From Runella slithyformis DSM 19594 (GTDB lineage: Bacteria > Bacteroidota > Bacteroidia > Cytophagales > Spirosomataceae): DNA of 64,000 bases. The stretch lies in contig NC_015703.1 in assembly GCF_000218895.1 (NCBI RefSeq), positions 5,159,001-5,223,000 on the forward strand, in the 5' to 3' direction. Of the stretch, positions 8,878-18,756 are shown piece by piece; position 1 is the stretch's first letter, and every line of letters begins with the position of its first letter. Position numbers and translations under genes: made by a program. A model generated the notes under the pieces. It was not told where the DNA came from. It did no database searches and was given only the letters and a program-made list of their open reading frames with translations.

Positions 8878-11800
8878 ATGTCTGTAATAGAAGTGACCGA
8901 TGCCAACTTTACGAAGGAAAAACAACTGGCCGGGGTATTTATGGGCCGACCGATCCAAAACGCCGACGGACAACTGATTGATATATGCCTGTTTTGGCAA
9001 AATCCGCATACCGATACAATCCCTGAATTGCCATTGTTCCGGCCGGGCGTACATTTATCCGAAGAAAAGCGCATCGGTATCCGGCTGCCCGCTTTTTTTG
9101 GCAAAAACTTGCATTGGAGGGCCATGTACTCTGTGAGTTCAGCGTTCAAACGTCGCGATTGGAGATGCAGGTGGTGGCCATGCACGATGAGTACCTGCTT
9201 ACACTGCACCGTATCCTTTCGAAAAAGACGTCGCAAAAGCCACAGGACGCACTGCTCTACAGCGCTTTTTTGGAATACGCAGATGTGGGTATCACCTTCA
9301 TGGATACCAACGCCGTAATAAAGGTAGTAAATCCTGCCTTTGAAAAAATGACGGGGTATCGGGCCGAAGAATTGGTGGATACCGTAACGGCCGGGTCGTT
9401 ACGGGTACCGGAAATCCTCGAACGTCAAATACAGGAACTGCTTCCACAAATTACGAAGAAGGATTTGGAGGGCGAAGAGATCATTTTGGTTTACCTGGCG
9501 GAAAAAGGGATTTTAAAACGGGAAAATACGCTTTTACGAAAAGACGGAACGCATTTGTCGGTATTATCCACCGTTACGGAGGTGTATGACGACAATGGGG
9601 ATTGTATTGGGTATCTCAATTTTACCTTTGATATTACAGACCTCAAGCAAGCCCAGCTTCGCCTTGACCTGGCCAATCAGCGTCTCAAGCTGGCCACTCA
9701 GGCCGGGAAGGTAGGCATATGGGAATATGATATTTTGACAGACCTATACACCTGGGACGAAGAAGTCTATAAAATACACGGAGTGCCGCCCGGAACAATA
9801 GTGACTCACGGTTATTTCCTGTCATTGATCCATCCCGAAGATCGGCATTACATGAACGTTGATCCGGAAAATGTGTGCATCGGCGATTTCGACGTTGAGC
9901 CGATCCGTATTCTGGGCCCTGACGGCAAACTCAGGTATGTGAAATGCAGCGGCCGACGCATCTTTAATGAGACAACCGGCCTGACAGATGTGATTGGAGT
10001 GGTAACTGACGTGACCAAGAATTTTTTAAGCCAACTGGCCTTAACGGAAAGTGAAAAAAGGTACCGTTTTCTGGTCAATAACCTCAAAGGCGTCATTTTT
10101 CAAACCGATTTGCAGGGCAACTGGACTTTTCTGAATCAATACTGGACGGAAATAACGGGCTTTGAAGTAGACAAAGCCCTTGGGGTTTATTGCCTGGAGT
10201 TTGTTCATCCCGAAGATCGTGAACGTAATCTGGCCTATATTCTGGACTTATTCGGACAAAAGAAAGAGTATTGTCGGCATGAGGTAAGGTATCTGCATAT
10301 TGACGGAGGCTATCGTTGGATCGAAGCGTTTGCCAAGCTGACCTTTGATGAAGAAGGGCAGCCTATCGGTACGATCGGTACGCTGTACGATATCAGTGAC
10401 CGTAAAAAAATGCAGCAGATCGTAGCCGACAGTGAAAAGCGCTTTAAAGCGATTTTCAACTCTACGTTTCAGTTTATGACGTTGACCGATATCAATGGAA
10501 ATCTGCTGGAAATGAATCAGGCCGTACTGGAAGGCCGGGGAATTGTAAAGGAAGAGGCGCTCGGAAAACCGTTTTGGGAGGCCTCGCCGCCTGAAAAACA
10601 CATAACACCGCAGCATGTATTAAAAGAATACTTTCAGGAAGCGGCCAAAGGACAGGCCATTCGTCGCGAAATTGAGTTGCTGGACCGGGACTATCAGCCA
10701 ATGGTCATTGATTTTTCCATCAAACCCCTTAAGGATGATTCGGGAAAGGTGCACTCATTGCTTACGGAAGGCCGCGTCATTACGGAGCAAAAGCGGGCAC
10801 AGGCGGCCCTGTTGGAAAGTGAACAGCGCTTTCGGGAAATATCGGAAAAAGTAGATGAGATATTTTGGATTCGCTCCGGAGATAACCAAAAATTTCTTTA
10901 TATCAATCCGGCATTTGAACGCATTACCGGTCATACCTGCCAAAGTTTATACGATGATCCATTGTCATTTACATCGTTAGTGGTTGAAGAAGACTTTCCC
11001 GCCCTGATCAAATTAATTACGGCCGAACAGGAGTGTGAATTTCCGTTTCGTATACAAAAAGAAGACGGTGAAATTCGTTGGCTGATGGCTCATGTCTTTA
11101 TCGTAAGAGATGATAAAGGAATCATTCAGCGCAGGATTGGTGTCACGAATGATATTACGCCCCAAAAAGAAAAAGAATTGCTGTTGACACGGTCTCTGGA
11201 AAAAGAAAAGGAATTGAATATGTTCAAATCGCATTTTGTTTCTCACGTTTCCCACGAGTTCAGAACCCCGCTGGCCATTGTTCAATCCAGTATTGAACTG
11301 CTCCAACATTACCTTTTCAACACCAAAGATATCCAACTGAATCCGCAGTATGTCCCGAAGATACAGCATCATTTCTCCCTCATCGAGAATAAGATTATTT
11401 TTTTTACGGACTTACTGACAGACCTGCTGACCCTGCAGCAGATCGAGATCGGTAAAATTACTTTTCATCCACAACCCGTTGATACAGTCGTGTTTATCAT
11501 TGATCTTATCCATGGTTTCTTTAATGACCGACCGGATGGGCGCAGTGTAGAGTTGCGTATAGAAGGCGTACCTCGCTTGGTATGGATGGATGAAAAACTC
11601 CTGACCCGCGTACTGATCAATCTGCTGTCGAATGCCTTTAAATTTTCTAAAGACAATCCGTTGCTGCGCCTGATATTTCAGCAGGACAGACTGAAAATTG
11701 ACATTACAGACAATGGTATAGGTATTCCGGCAGAAGATATACCCCGGCTGTTCTCCACCTTTTTCAGGGCCGGCAATGTCGGCTCGATCACCGGCACCGG

Positions 11801-11918
11801 ACTTGGCCTTCAGATTTCAAAAAACCTTGTTGAGATGCACGGCGGTCACATTTATGTCAGCAGCCAACAAAACAAAGGCACAACCATGACCATTGAACTC
11901 CCTATCACTTTAGAGTGA
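8878..11918 (+). CDS. Multi-PAS sensor histidine kinase A; reading frame interrupted at a T7 run
   Basis: The coding sequence starts at 8878 (M-S-V-I-E-V) and shifts frame at the seven-T run 9093-9099. One more T joins it to the long frame that ends at 11918, giving about 1014 residues. The joined N-terminus aligns well with kinase B (QLAGVFM... FFWQK... MHDEYLL), which supports a genuine original frame through this point. As written, translation would have to start near 9114 (TTG), giving 934 residues. Order in restored numbering: N-terminal unknown domain 1-110, five PAS domains to about 760, HisKA with phospho-acceptor H793 (S-H-E-F-R-T-P-L), HATPase with N-box NLLSNAFKF, G1 DNGIGIP and GTGLGLQ. 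No transmembrane segments, so a cytoplasmic sensor. No receiver or adjacent regulator; partner unknown. Confidence 0.85.
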
Positions 11919-11968
11919 CGAACGTTTTTTCAGACGCGCCCGGAGGCTTCCTGAAAGGCATTCCGGGA

Positions 11969-13096
11969 TCAGAAGGCTTCGCCCGTAAATAAATAAAAGT
12001 TGGGCCCGTCTTCCGAGAAGCCGACATCTAACCGGAGATAGATATCCTTCTTGGGAAAAAGCAGATACCGCAGCCCTACACCACCGGAAGTGCGGATGTG
12101 TTTGGTGGTAAAAGTACCGATCGTGGGGGCTACTGCCGCGGCACCCGCAAAGACTGCTGCTCCAAATCGTTTACTGAATCCCAAAGGCAGCCATCGGTGC
12201 TCTATTTGGGCCGCCAGCATGTTTTTGTCGCGATAACGCCCCGAATAATACCCCCGCATGATCATCTCTCCGCCCATCATTGCCAACTGGTTAAAGGGGA
12301 TGTTGCCCCGGAAAAAGTTTCCGTACACCTGCCAGGCAAGCACATTACGTCGGCCGATGGGCCGGAAGGAACGCACATCTGCGCTGATACCGTGAAAAGC
12401 ATATTCACTGCCAAGGTGGGGTTGGTAGCTCAAAAAGGAAAGTTCGCCAAAAAAGCCTTTTCGTACATTCAGAACATTGTGCCGGTTATCAAATACCAAT
12501 GCGGCACCGAGGCCAATATTTAGGGTGCCGTCGGTACCTAAAGGTTTTTCATACAGGTAATTTTCGGGTTGTAGAAATGAAGTATTATACAATTGCTGGT
12601 AGTCAAGCTCGGGGCCGATAAAAAGATTGGGGATGATCTTCCGTAATACCCTTTGTCTAAACAAAAGATAATTTGCGTCGATCAGTGCGGGCTCTTTTCC
12701 GGGCGGTTTGGGGCCTATGCCGAAATACAGCAGCGGAAATTTCTGAAAGCGCATTCGACCCAGTACGAACCATCGGTCCTTATCTCCGTAGACAGCATTA
12801 TCAATCCACAAACCGTATTGCCCTTTCACGGTACCAAAGCCAAAAACCTGTACTTCGCTCAGACGGTTGAGGGTATCCCTTTTTGCCTGAAAAAGCAACA
12901 GAGAGGAAAGCCCAAACTCAAAGCCGGTCTCCGGTGCATACGCCAGCGTAGGATAAAACCGGTAGCTGGGCTGTCCGGGGGCGGTGGTGTCGGAAATGGC
13001 TTTTTGGATAAAACGCCTGAACCGGCTATCCTGACCCCATACAGAAATTGACAAACACAAACAGAGTATCGGGAGGAGTCTTTGGCAGATCGGCAT
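11969..13096 (-). CDS. Omp85/BamA-TamA-type outer-membrane beta-barrel (surface antigen D15 domain)
   Basis: 375 residues from the start at 13096 (M-P-I-C-Q-R-L-L), chosen because a signal peptide ending S-V-W-G-Q follows. The rest is a barrel with alternating strands and the surface-antigen elements GLGAALVFDNRHN, FFGELSFLSY, a central NFFRGNIPFNQLAMMGGEMIMRGYY (the last part is the conserved loop-6 R-G-Y/F region of Omp85 proteins), and a C-terminal strand ending in F (G-E-A-F), typical of barrels recognised by BAM. No POTRA domains are evident, so it is a short barrel-only member whose role in secretion or transport is unknown. Convergent with kinase A; the gap is only about 50 bases. Confidence 0.82.
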   Translation of the reverse strand: MPICQRLLPILCLCLSISVWGQDSRFRRFIQKAISDTTAPGQPSYRFYPTLAYAPETGFEFGLSSLLLFQAKRDTLNRLSEVQVFGFGTVKGQYGLWIDNAVYGDKDRWFVLGRMRFQKFPLLYFGIGPKPPGKEPALIDANYLLFRQRVLRKIIPNLFIGPELDYQQLYNTSFLQPENYLYEKPLGTDGTLNIGLGAALVFDNRHNVLNVRKGFFGELSFLSYQPHLGSEYAFHGISADVRSFRPIGRRNVLAWQVYGNFFRGNIPFNQLAMMGGEMIMRGYYSGRYRDKNMLAAQIEHRWLPLGFSKRFGAAVFAGAAAVAPTIGTFTTKHIRTSGGVGLRYLLFPKKDIYLRLDVGFSEDGPNFYLFTGEAF

Positions 13097-13372
13097 AGCT
13101 GTACAGTCGGATATATTTATGAACAAGTATCTTTAATAAAATCATTCCGGGATGGGTATTGTTTGCCTCTTTTTACAGAACGTAACAAAGGAGGGTTGTT
13201 GCTATGCTTTGTTTTCCGAGGGTTCCTGTAATGCTGTACAGGAATTACCTGAGGCTTATTTTGCGTCGGTATTTATCAGAAAGGCTAACAAAAAATCAGA
13301 ACCGGTAAGAATACACCCCGTAATTTTAAAATAAGAAGTAAATTTGAGGTACATCAAAAACGCAGACCTTAT

Positions 13373-14731
13373 ATGAAAAACTTCCTCTTTTTCCTGATCT
13401 TGGCGCCCTGTACGTTGTTTGCACAGAGGCCTGTCGATAATCGAAAACGCGAAATTGTATTTAAAGCGGTCAATGTCATTCCGATGGATCGGGAGCGGGT
13501 CATTGAAAACCAGACCGTTGTGGTGAAGAATGGTCGAATAACGGCATTGGGCAGCGAGGGAAAGGTCAGGTTCAGTAAAGAAGCGCTGGTCATTGATGCC
13601 GGAGGGAAATATCTCACGCCCGGCTGGGCGGAAATTCACGCGCACGTTCCGCCGATCGATGACCTGGAGCCCATGAAAGAAGTACTCATGCTTTATTTGG
13701 CCAACGGAATCACTACCATCCGCGGTATGCTCGGTCATCCCAAACATCTTGAATTACGGAGCAGGATCAATGATGGGTCTATCCTTGGACCTCATTTTTA
13801 TACGACCGGGCCTTCCTTCAACGGGCAGACGGTAAAAACTGCTGAGCGCGGAGTGGAGATGGTTCGTGAGCAGAAAGCAGCGGGCTATGATTTTTTGAAA
13901 CTGCATCCGGGCCTGACCAAAGAAACATTTTCCGCCATTGCCAAAACTGCCCGACAGGTTGGCATCCCTTACGTCGGGCACGTCTCTTTTAATGTCGGTG
14001 TCTGGATGGCAATGGAGGCAAAATATTCGACCATTGACCACATGGATGGGTTTATTGAAGCTCTCACACCCGGCATTGATACGCTGGTCGAGCAGGAAAC
14101 CGGTTTGTTTGGGTCTTGGATCGCGCAGCGGGCGGATGTGTCGCTGATTCCGAAACTGATGACCGGCTTACGCACGAACAGCATACGGGTCGTACCTACA
14201 CAGGCACTGGCCGAGCGTTGGCTGTCGCCGCTGCCCGCCGAGGAATATACCAACGACCCTGAAATGAAATACATAAAGCCTGAACAGCTAACCGCTTGGG
14301 TAAATGCTAAGAATTCCTATACCGCCAATCCGAATTTTTCGAAGGCCGGCGCTCAAAAGCTCATCGAAATTCGTCGTAAATTAATTTATGAATGCCGCAA
14401 GAACGGAGTGGAATTGTTATTGGGCTCTGATGCTCCGCAGATTTTTAATGTGCCGGGCTTTTCCATTCACCGCGAAATGAAGTACCTGGTGGATGCCGGA
14501 CTGACCCCCTACGAAGCCCTCCGCACCGGAACGGTCAATGTGGCTTCATACCTGAACCAATCTGATGCAGGAACAGTGAGGGTCGGGAACGTGTCGGACT
14601 TGGTACTGCTGACCGGCAATCCTCTGAAAGATATCGGACAAACCAAGAATATTGAAGGAGTGATGATCGGCACGAATTGGCTTTCGAAAGAGTATTTTGA
14701 GAAAGAATTAAAAAAAATAGAAAAACTGTAA
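13373..14731 (+). CDS. Secreted amidohydrolase (imidazolonepropionase-like)
   Basis: 452 residues with a signal peptide (cut after L-F-A-Q). An amidohydrolase-superfamily fold: N-terminal beta-sandwich (VVVKNGRITALG), then the metal motif H-A-H (EIHAHV, near residue 88), a Lys in F-L-K-L-H-P, His in Y-V-G-H-V, His in T-I-D-H-M and the catalytic Asp in L-G-S-D-A-P, ending with the C-terminal sandwich (GNVSDLVLLTGNP). Members hydrolyse cyclic amides, dipeptides or related bonds; the substrate is not predictable here. Its export suggests peptide or xenobiotic scavenging. Divergent from the Omp85 gene, with about 275 bases of intervening promoter space. Confidence 0.87.
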   Translation: MKNFLFFLILAPCTLFAQRPVDNRKREIVFKAVNVIPMDRERVIENQTVVVKNGRITALGSEGKVRFSKEALVIDAGGKYLTPGWAEIHAHVPPIDDLEPMKEVLMLYLANGITTIRGMLGHPKHLELRSRINDGSILGPHFYTTGPSFNGQTVKTAERGVEMVREQKAAGYDFLKLHPGLTKETFSAIAKTARQVGIPYVGHVSFNVGVWMAMEAKYSTIDHMDGFIEALTPGIDTLVEQETGLFGSWIAQRADVSLIPKLMTGLRTNSIRVVPTQALAERWLSPLPAEEYTNDPEMKYIKPEQLTAWVNAKNSYTANPNFSKAGAQKLIEIRRKLIYECRKNGVELLLGSDAPQIFNVPGFSIHREMKYLVDAGLTPYEALRTGTVNVASYLNQSDAGTVRVGNVSDLVLLTGNPLKDIGQTKNIEGVMIGTNWLSKEYFEKELKKIEKL

Positions 14732-14811
14732 CCGGGAGTTGCAAAGCATTCATCTATCCGTTTTGCAGTATTCTTTTGCCGGGTTTATTCGGCACGTTAT
14801 CAGTGTGACAT

Positions 14812-17664
14812 TTATTTCCCCACAGCTTCGTCCAACAGCCTTTGACTTTCATGGTTCGCGTGCGAGTGCGATTTGCCCAATCGGTCTTTGAGGTCTTTCA
14901 GTAATTTTTTGGAATCTTCGGTACCGAACGCCGTGACCCGCTGAATGGTGTAAGGCAATAGTTTCGGCAGTTTGGACATTTCGGCCATTTGGAGTGCCCG
15001 TTTGGTATCCACCACAGATAATGGTTCTGACGCGTACCATAACATCAATGGCAGGTTATGATCGTCTTTGTCTTCCGCTTTTTGAGTCAGGGCTTCCAAC
15101 ACTTCCCATCGCTGAGAGGGTTCGATTCGAATCATGGCCGAGGTGAGATACAGTCTCACGAGTGCGGAATTGTCATTTTTTGCCAGTTCGGCAAAGCGTT
15201 TGAGGGTTTCAGGGGAAACGGTCTTGTTTTCAGCTAACAACTGAATGCTCCAACTTCTGACGTATTCGTTGTCATTGGCTAATAAATCAACCATTTCTTT
15301 CTCCGTCAAGCCTTTGGTCACGTGCAAAGCCCACAAAGCGCGGAGTTTGCGGGTGGCATCGGGGTTTTGGGCAAGAATTTCTTTCAGCGCTTTGTGTACT
15401 TTTTTATCGGGACCGCGCTCCTGCAAAATCGTTCTGGCCTGACGTACGTACCAATCGTTGGCATGCAACTGATAGTTAACCAATTCCATGGAAGATGCCT
15501 TACTCAAATCAGCCTGTACCCATTTGTCGTTTTCGTGCGAAATCTTGAAGATGCGCCCCATGGTTTTGTCATGAACGTCCGGGTTGGGGCTGTGGCATTG
15601 GTTTTTATCGTACCAGTCGATGGCAAATACGGAACCGCCTGCGTCGTATTTAAAATTGAGCCACTGCGACCACGAATCGTTCATCGCCATGAAATCGGGT
15701 CTGTGCTGCACGGTGTATCCTGAACCGCTCCGCTCAGGATGGTCTCGGTTGAAACGCGCCCCGTTGATGTTGTTCATGAAAATATCATTGCGGTATTCCT
15801 CCGGCCAGGAGCCGCCCAAATAGATCATCGCGCCGGCATGGGCATGACCGCCCCCTTTGGCTGCCGAGCGAAAATTGCCCGCATGGGGTCCGCGTTCGCC
15901 CACCCAGTGAACATGGTCGGCGGCGGTTTTGATGTCGTCGTAAGTGTACGGATTAAAATGCTGTCCGGCTTGCCGCTGATAGCGCGCATTTTGAATGATA
16001 TGGTACATGTGCGGAATCACACAGGCCGTAATGAAAGGTTGACCGTAATCGTTAAAATCAATGCCCCATGGATTGCTGGTGCCTTCGGCAAATACTTCAA
16101 ACTGATGAGTGGTAGGATGATACCGCCATACGCCCGCGTTGATTTTCGTTCGTTCGGCATCGGGAGCGCCGGGTTTTCCCACCTTGGAATGGGTAAACAC
16201 CCCGTGGGTACCGTAGAGCCAGCCATCAGGCCCCCAGCGCAGACTGTTCAACGTTTCGTGCGTATCCTGCATACCCCAGCCATCCAACAGCTTTTGAATG
16301 GGCCCGGCGGGTTTGTCATTTTTGGCGTCGATCGGTATAAATAATAAGTAAGGAGCGGCTCCCAACCACACGCCTCCCATGCCTACTTCGATGCCGCTGA
16401 CCAGATTCAGGCCTTCCATAAACACTTTTCGTTTGTCGAGGGTACCGTCGCCGTTGGTATCTTCAAAGATCAAAATACGGTCTTTTCCCTGTCCTTCGGG
16501 AGCGGGAACGGGATAGGTATGCCCTTCCACCACCCAAAGCCGGTTTTTGGCATCAATGGTAAAACAGATCGGGCGAACCACATCGGGCTCGGCCGCTGCC
16601 AGGGTGATTTTAAAGCCTTTGGGCGGCGTCATGGCTTTGGCTGCTTCTACGCCTGACAGCCCGGCATTCAGTACGGGGTCAAGCGGCGGCAGGATGATGA
16701 TGTCTTTTTGTTTGAGTTCGTTGGGAAACTCCGGACGGGTAGGGTAGAAGAGGAAGTCGTCAAAATTGATATGGGCCCATTTATCGTGTGGGATGTACGG
16801 GATTTGTGAAATACCGGTCTCGTTGTCAATGAGTTTGATGTAAATATCTTGGTTTAAATACCGTTGCAGGTCTACGACCACCGGTTGAAGATTGGCGCGG
16901 CCCTGCCCGGTAATGTGAAAAATGATCTCATGGGTTCCGGCCAAAAGCAGTTCAACCCGAGTGTCTTCTAAGGCACCGCCCGAAACCCGGAAGGCCGCGA
17001 AAGGGTGGGTAACTTTAAAGGGAACGGACGTTAGGGTTCCGGTTGATTTCGCATTGACCGTACCGCCGCTACTGAGAAAGTATTTCCCCTCAAATCCGAT
17101 TTTCATGTCTTTCTCATGCATTGGCGAAGGGTCTTCCGTGATCAGCGGCTCCGTGAAAGCAGTGCCCGTAGCAGACCAATCTTTTAAGGTGCCGGTCTCA
17201 AAATTGAGGTTTAAGGGGCGTCCGTCTTTTTGGGGTATCATTCCCTGCATGACGGCCGTTGAAATGACACCTTCCACTACCTCAAAACGTCCGACCATGC
17301 CGGCGGCTCGGTGGCCGGGGACCGAGCAGTAATAGGTATCGCTTTTATCGGCCGTAAAAATGAGGGTCGTGCTCATTCCCTTTTCCAGAATAGTCTTACT
17401 TTTTATCGCCATTTTTTCCAACGCGATGTCGTGGGTCATTAGCTCCGCATTGGTGATTGTGATCCGCACCCTGTCGCCTTTATTGGCTTTGAGTGTAGGG
17501 TTGCGTGCTCCATCCGGACTGAAATAACCGACCATCGAAGCTTCCAACGCATAGTCGCGGTCGAAGCGAGTGGTGTCCGGTTTGGAAGTTTGTTGGGCGT
17601 TGCCATCATGAAGTACGCCAGAAAAGACGACAATCAATGGAATAAAAAAGCGAGTAAGAGACAT
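14812..17664 (-). CDS. Secreted cupredoxin plus PVC-type dehydrogenase propeller plus HEAT-repeat fusion protein
   Basis: 950 residues with a signal peptide. Residues about 36-130 form a cupredoxin domain with the type-1 copper ligands H78 (M-T-H-D-I), C113, H118 and M123 (C-S-V-P-G-H, then G-M-V-G). A jelly-roll-like segment follows (about 140-310: FETGTLKDWSA ... HINFDDFLFYP). Then comes the PVC-type putative membrane-bound dehydrogenase propeller (about 340-700: CFTIDAKNRLWVVEGHTYPVPAPE, EDTNGDGTLDKRKVF, WGPDGWLYGTHG, SNPWGIDFND, NNINGARFNRD) and a C-terminal helical HEAT-like region (about 750-930). Many relatives end in a cytochrome c CxxCH motif; none is visible here, so electrons may pass through the N-terminal copper site instead (inference). 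Convergent with the amidohydrolase. Confidence 0.85.
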   Translation of the reverse strand: MSLTRFFIPLIVVFSGVLHDGNAQQTSKPDTTRFDRDYALEASMVGYFSPDGARNPTLKANKGDRVRITITNAELMTHDIALEKMAIKSKTILEKGMSTTLIFTADKSDTYYCSVPGHRAAGMVGRFEVVEGVISTAVMQGMIPQKDGRPLNLNFETGTLKDWSATGTAFTEPLITEDPSPMHEKDMKIGFEGKYFLSSGGTVNAKSTGTLTSVPFKVTHPFAAFRVSGGALEDTRVELLLAGTHEIIFHITGQGRANLQPVVVDLQRYLNQDIYIKLIDNETGISQIPYIPHDKWAHINFDDFLFYPTRPEFPNELKQKDIIILPPLDPVLNAGLSGVEAAKAMTPPKGFKITLAAAEPDVVRPICFTIDAKNRLWVVEGHTYPVPAPEGQGKDRILIFEDTNGDGTLDKRKVFMEGLNLVSGIEVGMGGVWLGAAPYLLFIPIDAKNDKPAGPIQKLLDGWGMQDTHETLNSLRWGPDGWLYGTHGVFTHSKVGKPGAPDAERTKINAGVWRYHPTTHQFEVFAEGTSNPWGIDFNDYGQPFITACVIPHMYHIIQNARYQRQAGQHFNPYTYDDIKTAADHVHWVGERGPHAGNFRSAAKGGGHAHAGAMIYLGGSWPEEYRNDIFMNNINGARFNRDHPERSGSGYTVQHRPDFMAMNDSWSQWLNFKYDAGGSVFAIDWYDKNQCHSPNPDVHDKTMGRIFKISHENDKWVQADLSKASSMELVNYQLHANDWYVRQARTILQERGPDKKVHKALKEILAQNPDATRKLRALWALHVTKGLTEKEMVDLLANDNEYVRSWSIQLLAENKTVSPETLKRFAELAKNDNSALVRLYLTSAMIRIEPSQRWEVLEALTQKAEDKDDHNLPLMLWYASEPLSVVDTKRALQMAEMSKLPKLLPYTIQRVTAFGTEDSKKLLKDLKDRLGKSHSHANHESQRLLDEAVGK

Positions 17665-18008
17665 AACGGGCGAGAAAGCGTTGGTTTTCGGAAATCTTCT
17701 TAAAATTATGAATTATCTTTTTAATAGACAATTATTGCAGAAAGCTAAAAAAGCAAAACTGTTACAATAAAGGTACTGAAAACCGACGTTTCTGAAAAAA
17801 GGCGATTTGGTTTCTTACCCAAGAATTGCCAATGTTCCTCAAAAGGGTTTGCTTAGACGGCCCCGAAAAGGAAAAATGAGGATTTGATACCCCAACTCAA
17901 GGCGGTACGCCGATGGTTCCAAAATTGTAGAAATCAGCGTTGTATTTAAAAAAAGATTTTCACTCGGTATTTACGGTAAAAAGTAGGTACTTTATTCACT
18001 CTGCGATC
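17665..18008. other. Intergenic region between divergent genes
   Basis: 344 bases upstream of both the PVC-type gene and the small acidic protein gene. AT-rich near the PVC-type start. I see no convincing ORF, RNA gene or strong hairpin. Confidence 0.5.
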
Positions 18009-18344
18009 ATGATCACCAAACCAAGTAACCGCGAACAGGATAACCAACCCGATGAATTTCCGGGCTATCCGATGTATCCGCCGAGCGAGGACATTTACAG
18101 CCGAGGCATCAAAGAGGATGACATTGATCCTGACAATCCTGCCACCTTGAAGGAGCCCAATGAAGAGGCAGATACCCGGAATGAAAAGGATTTTAACAAC
18201 GATGTTTCAGGGGCAGACCTCGACATTCCCGGAGCCGAATTGGACGACGACGCGGAAGCGATCGGTTCGGAAGACGAAGAAAATAATTATTACAGCCTCG
18301 GGGGCGATAACCACATTGACCTTGAGGAATATAAAGACGAATAA
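18009..18344 (+). CDS. Small highly acidic protein of unknown function
   Basis: 111 residues from the ATG at 18009 (M-I-T-K-P-S-N). The protein is dominated by Asp and Glu, has no hydrophobic core or membrane segment, and is probably largely disordered. Recognisable blocks are YPMYPPSEDIYSRG near residue 20, GADLDIPGAELDDD near residue 74 and a C-terminal SEDEENNYYSLGGDNH. I recall this last block as a conserved hallmark of a Bacteroidota family without assigned function. Two very small membrane-protein genes follow on the same strand. Confidence 0.75.
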   Translation: MITKPSNREQDNQPDEFPGYPMYPPSEDIYSRGIKEDDIDPDNPATLKEPNEEADTRNEKDFNNDVSGADLDIPGAELDDDAEAIGSEDEENNYYSLGGDNHIDLEEYKDE

Positions 18345-18373
18345 ACTAATATTGGTTCTTCACAATAACAACA

Positions 18374-18520
18374 ATGGCACGCTCTCGCATTGCTTCCCAC
18401 ACCCGTCGCTCCGGCCAACGCTCGCCCCATGTGATGGGTGAAATGTTTCAAAAAACACCCGAATGGGTATGGCTTGCGGTCTTGGCGGTATTGGTGTTGC
18501 TTTGGATCTTTTTGGACTGA
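18374..18520 (+). CDS. 48-residue single-pass membrane protein
   Basis: ATG at 18374 to TGA at 18518-18520. An Arg-rich start (M-A-R-S-R-I-A-S-H-T-R-R) is followed by F-Q-K-T-P-E-W-V-W and one hydrophobic helix (L-A-V-L-A-V-L-V-L-L-W-I-F), ending D. It lies 30 bases after the acidic protein gene on the same strand. The positive-inside pattern predicts the N-terminus in the cytoplasm. I do not recognise it; the composition and placement, not homology, support it. Confidence 0.5.
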   Translation: MARSRIASHTRRSGQRSPHVMGEMFQKTPEWVWLAVLAVLVLLWIFLD

Positions 18521-18630
18521 CCGGAAGATCGTTTTTTTTCGTTTAAATGGTTTTTCCGGAGTGTAGAAAAACGACTTTGTTCGGGACAATTATTTTAGGA
18601 TTGTATCGTGTAACTTTAACCGTTAATGCT

Positions 18631-18756
18631 ATGGAACGGAATACTAAACACCTCAATCTAAAAGGGGTGGCTTTCTCTATCTATGACAGGATGCCGTGGT
18701 GGGGATTTATGTTTGTCGTCATATTCCTGATGATCATTGGTAAATTTGTTGGCTGA
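18631..18756 (+). CDS. 41-residue single-pass membrane protein
   Basis: ATG at 18631 (M-E-R-N-T-K-H-L-N-L-K), then Y-D-R-M-P-W-W-G-F and a hydrophobic helix (M-F-V-V-I-F-L-M-I-I-G) to the stop at 18756. Its plan (short basic N-terminus, aromatic W at the membrane interface, one helix, tiny tail) resembles the 48-residue neighbour. A longer in-frame reading from 18547 is possible but less natural. Function unknown. Confidence 0.5.
   Translation: MERNTKHLNLKGVAFSIYDRMPWWGFMFVVIFLMIIGKFVG

Noticed and set aside
13152-13334. A 60-codon ORF between the Omp85 and amidohydrolase genes
   Set aside because: Contains Cys pairs and looks leader-like at first sight, but no terminator or biosynthetic gene follows, it lies in a divergent promoter region and lacks a plausible start context.
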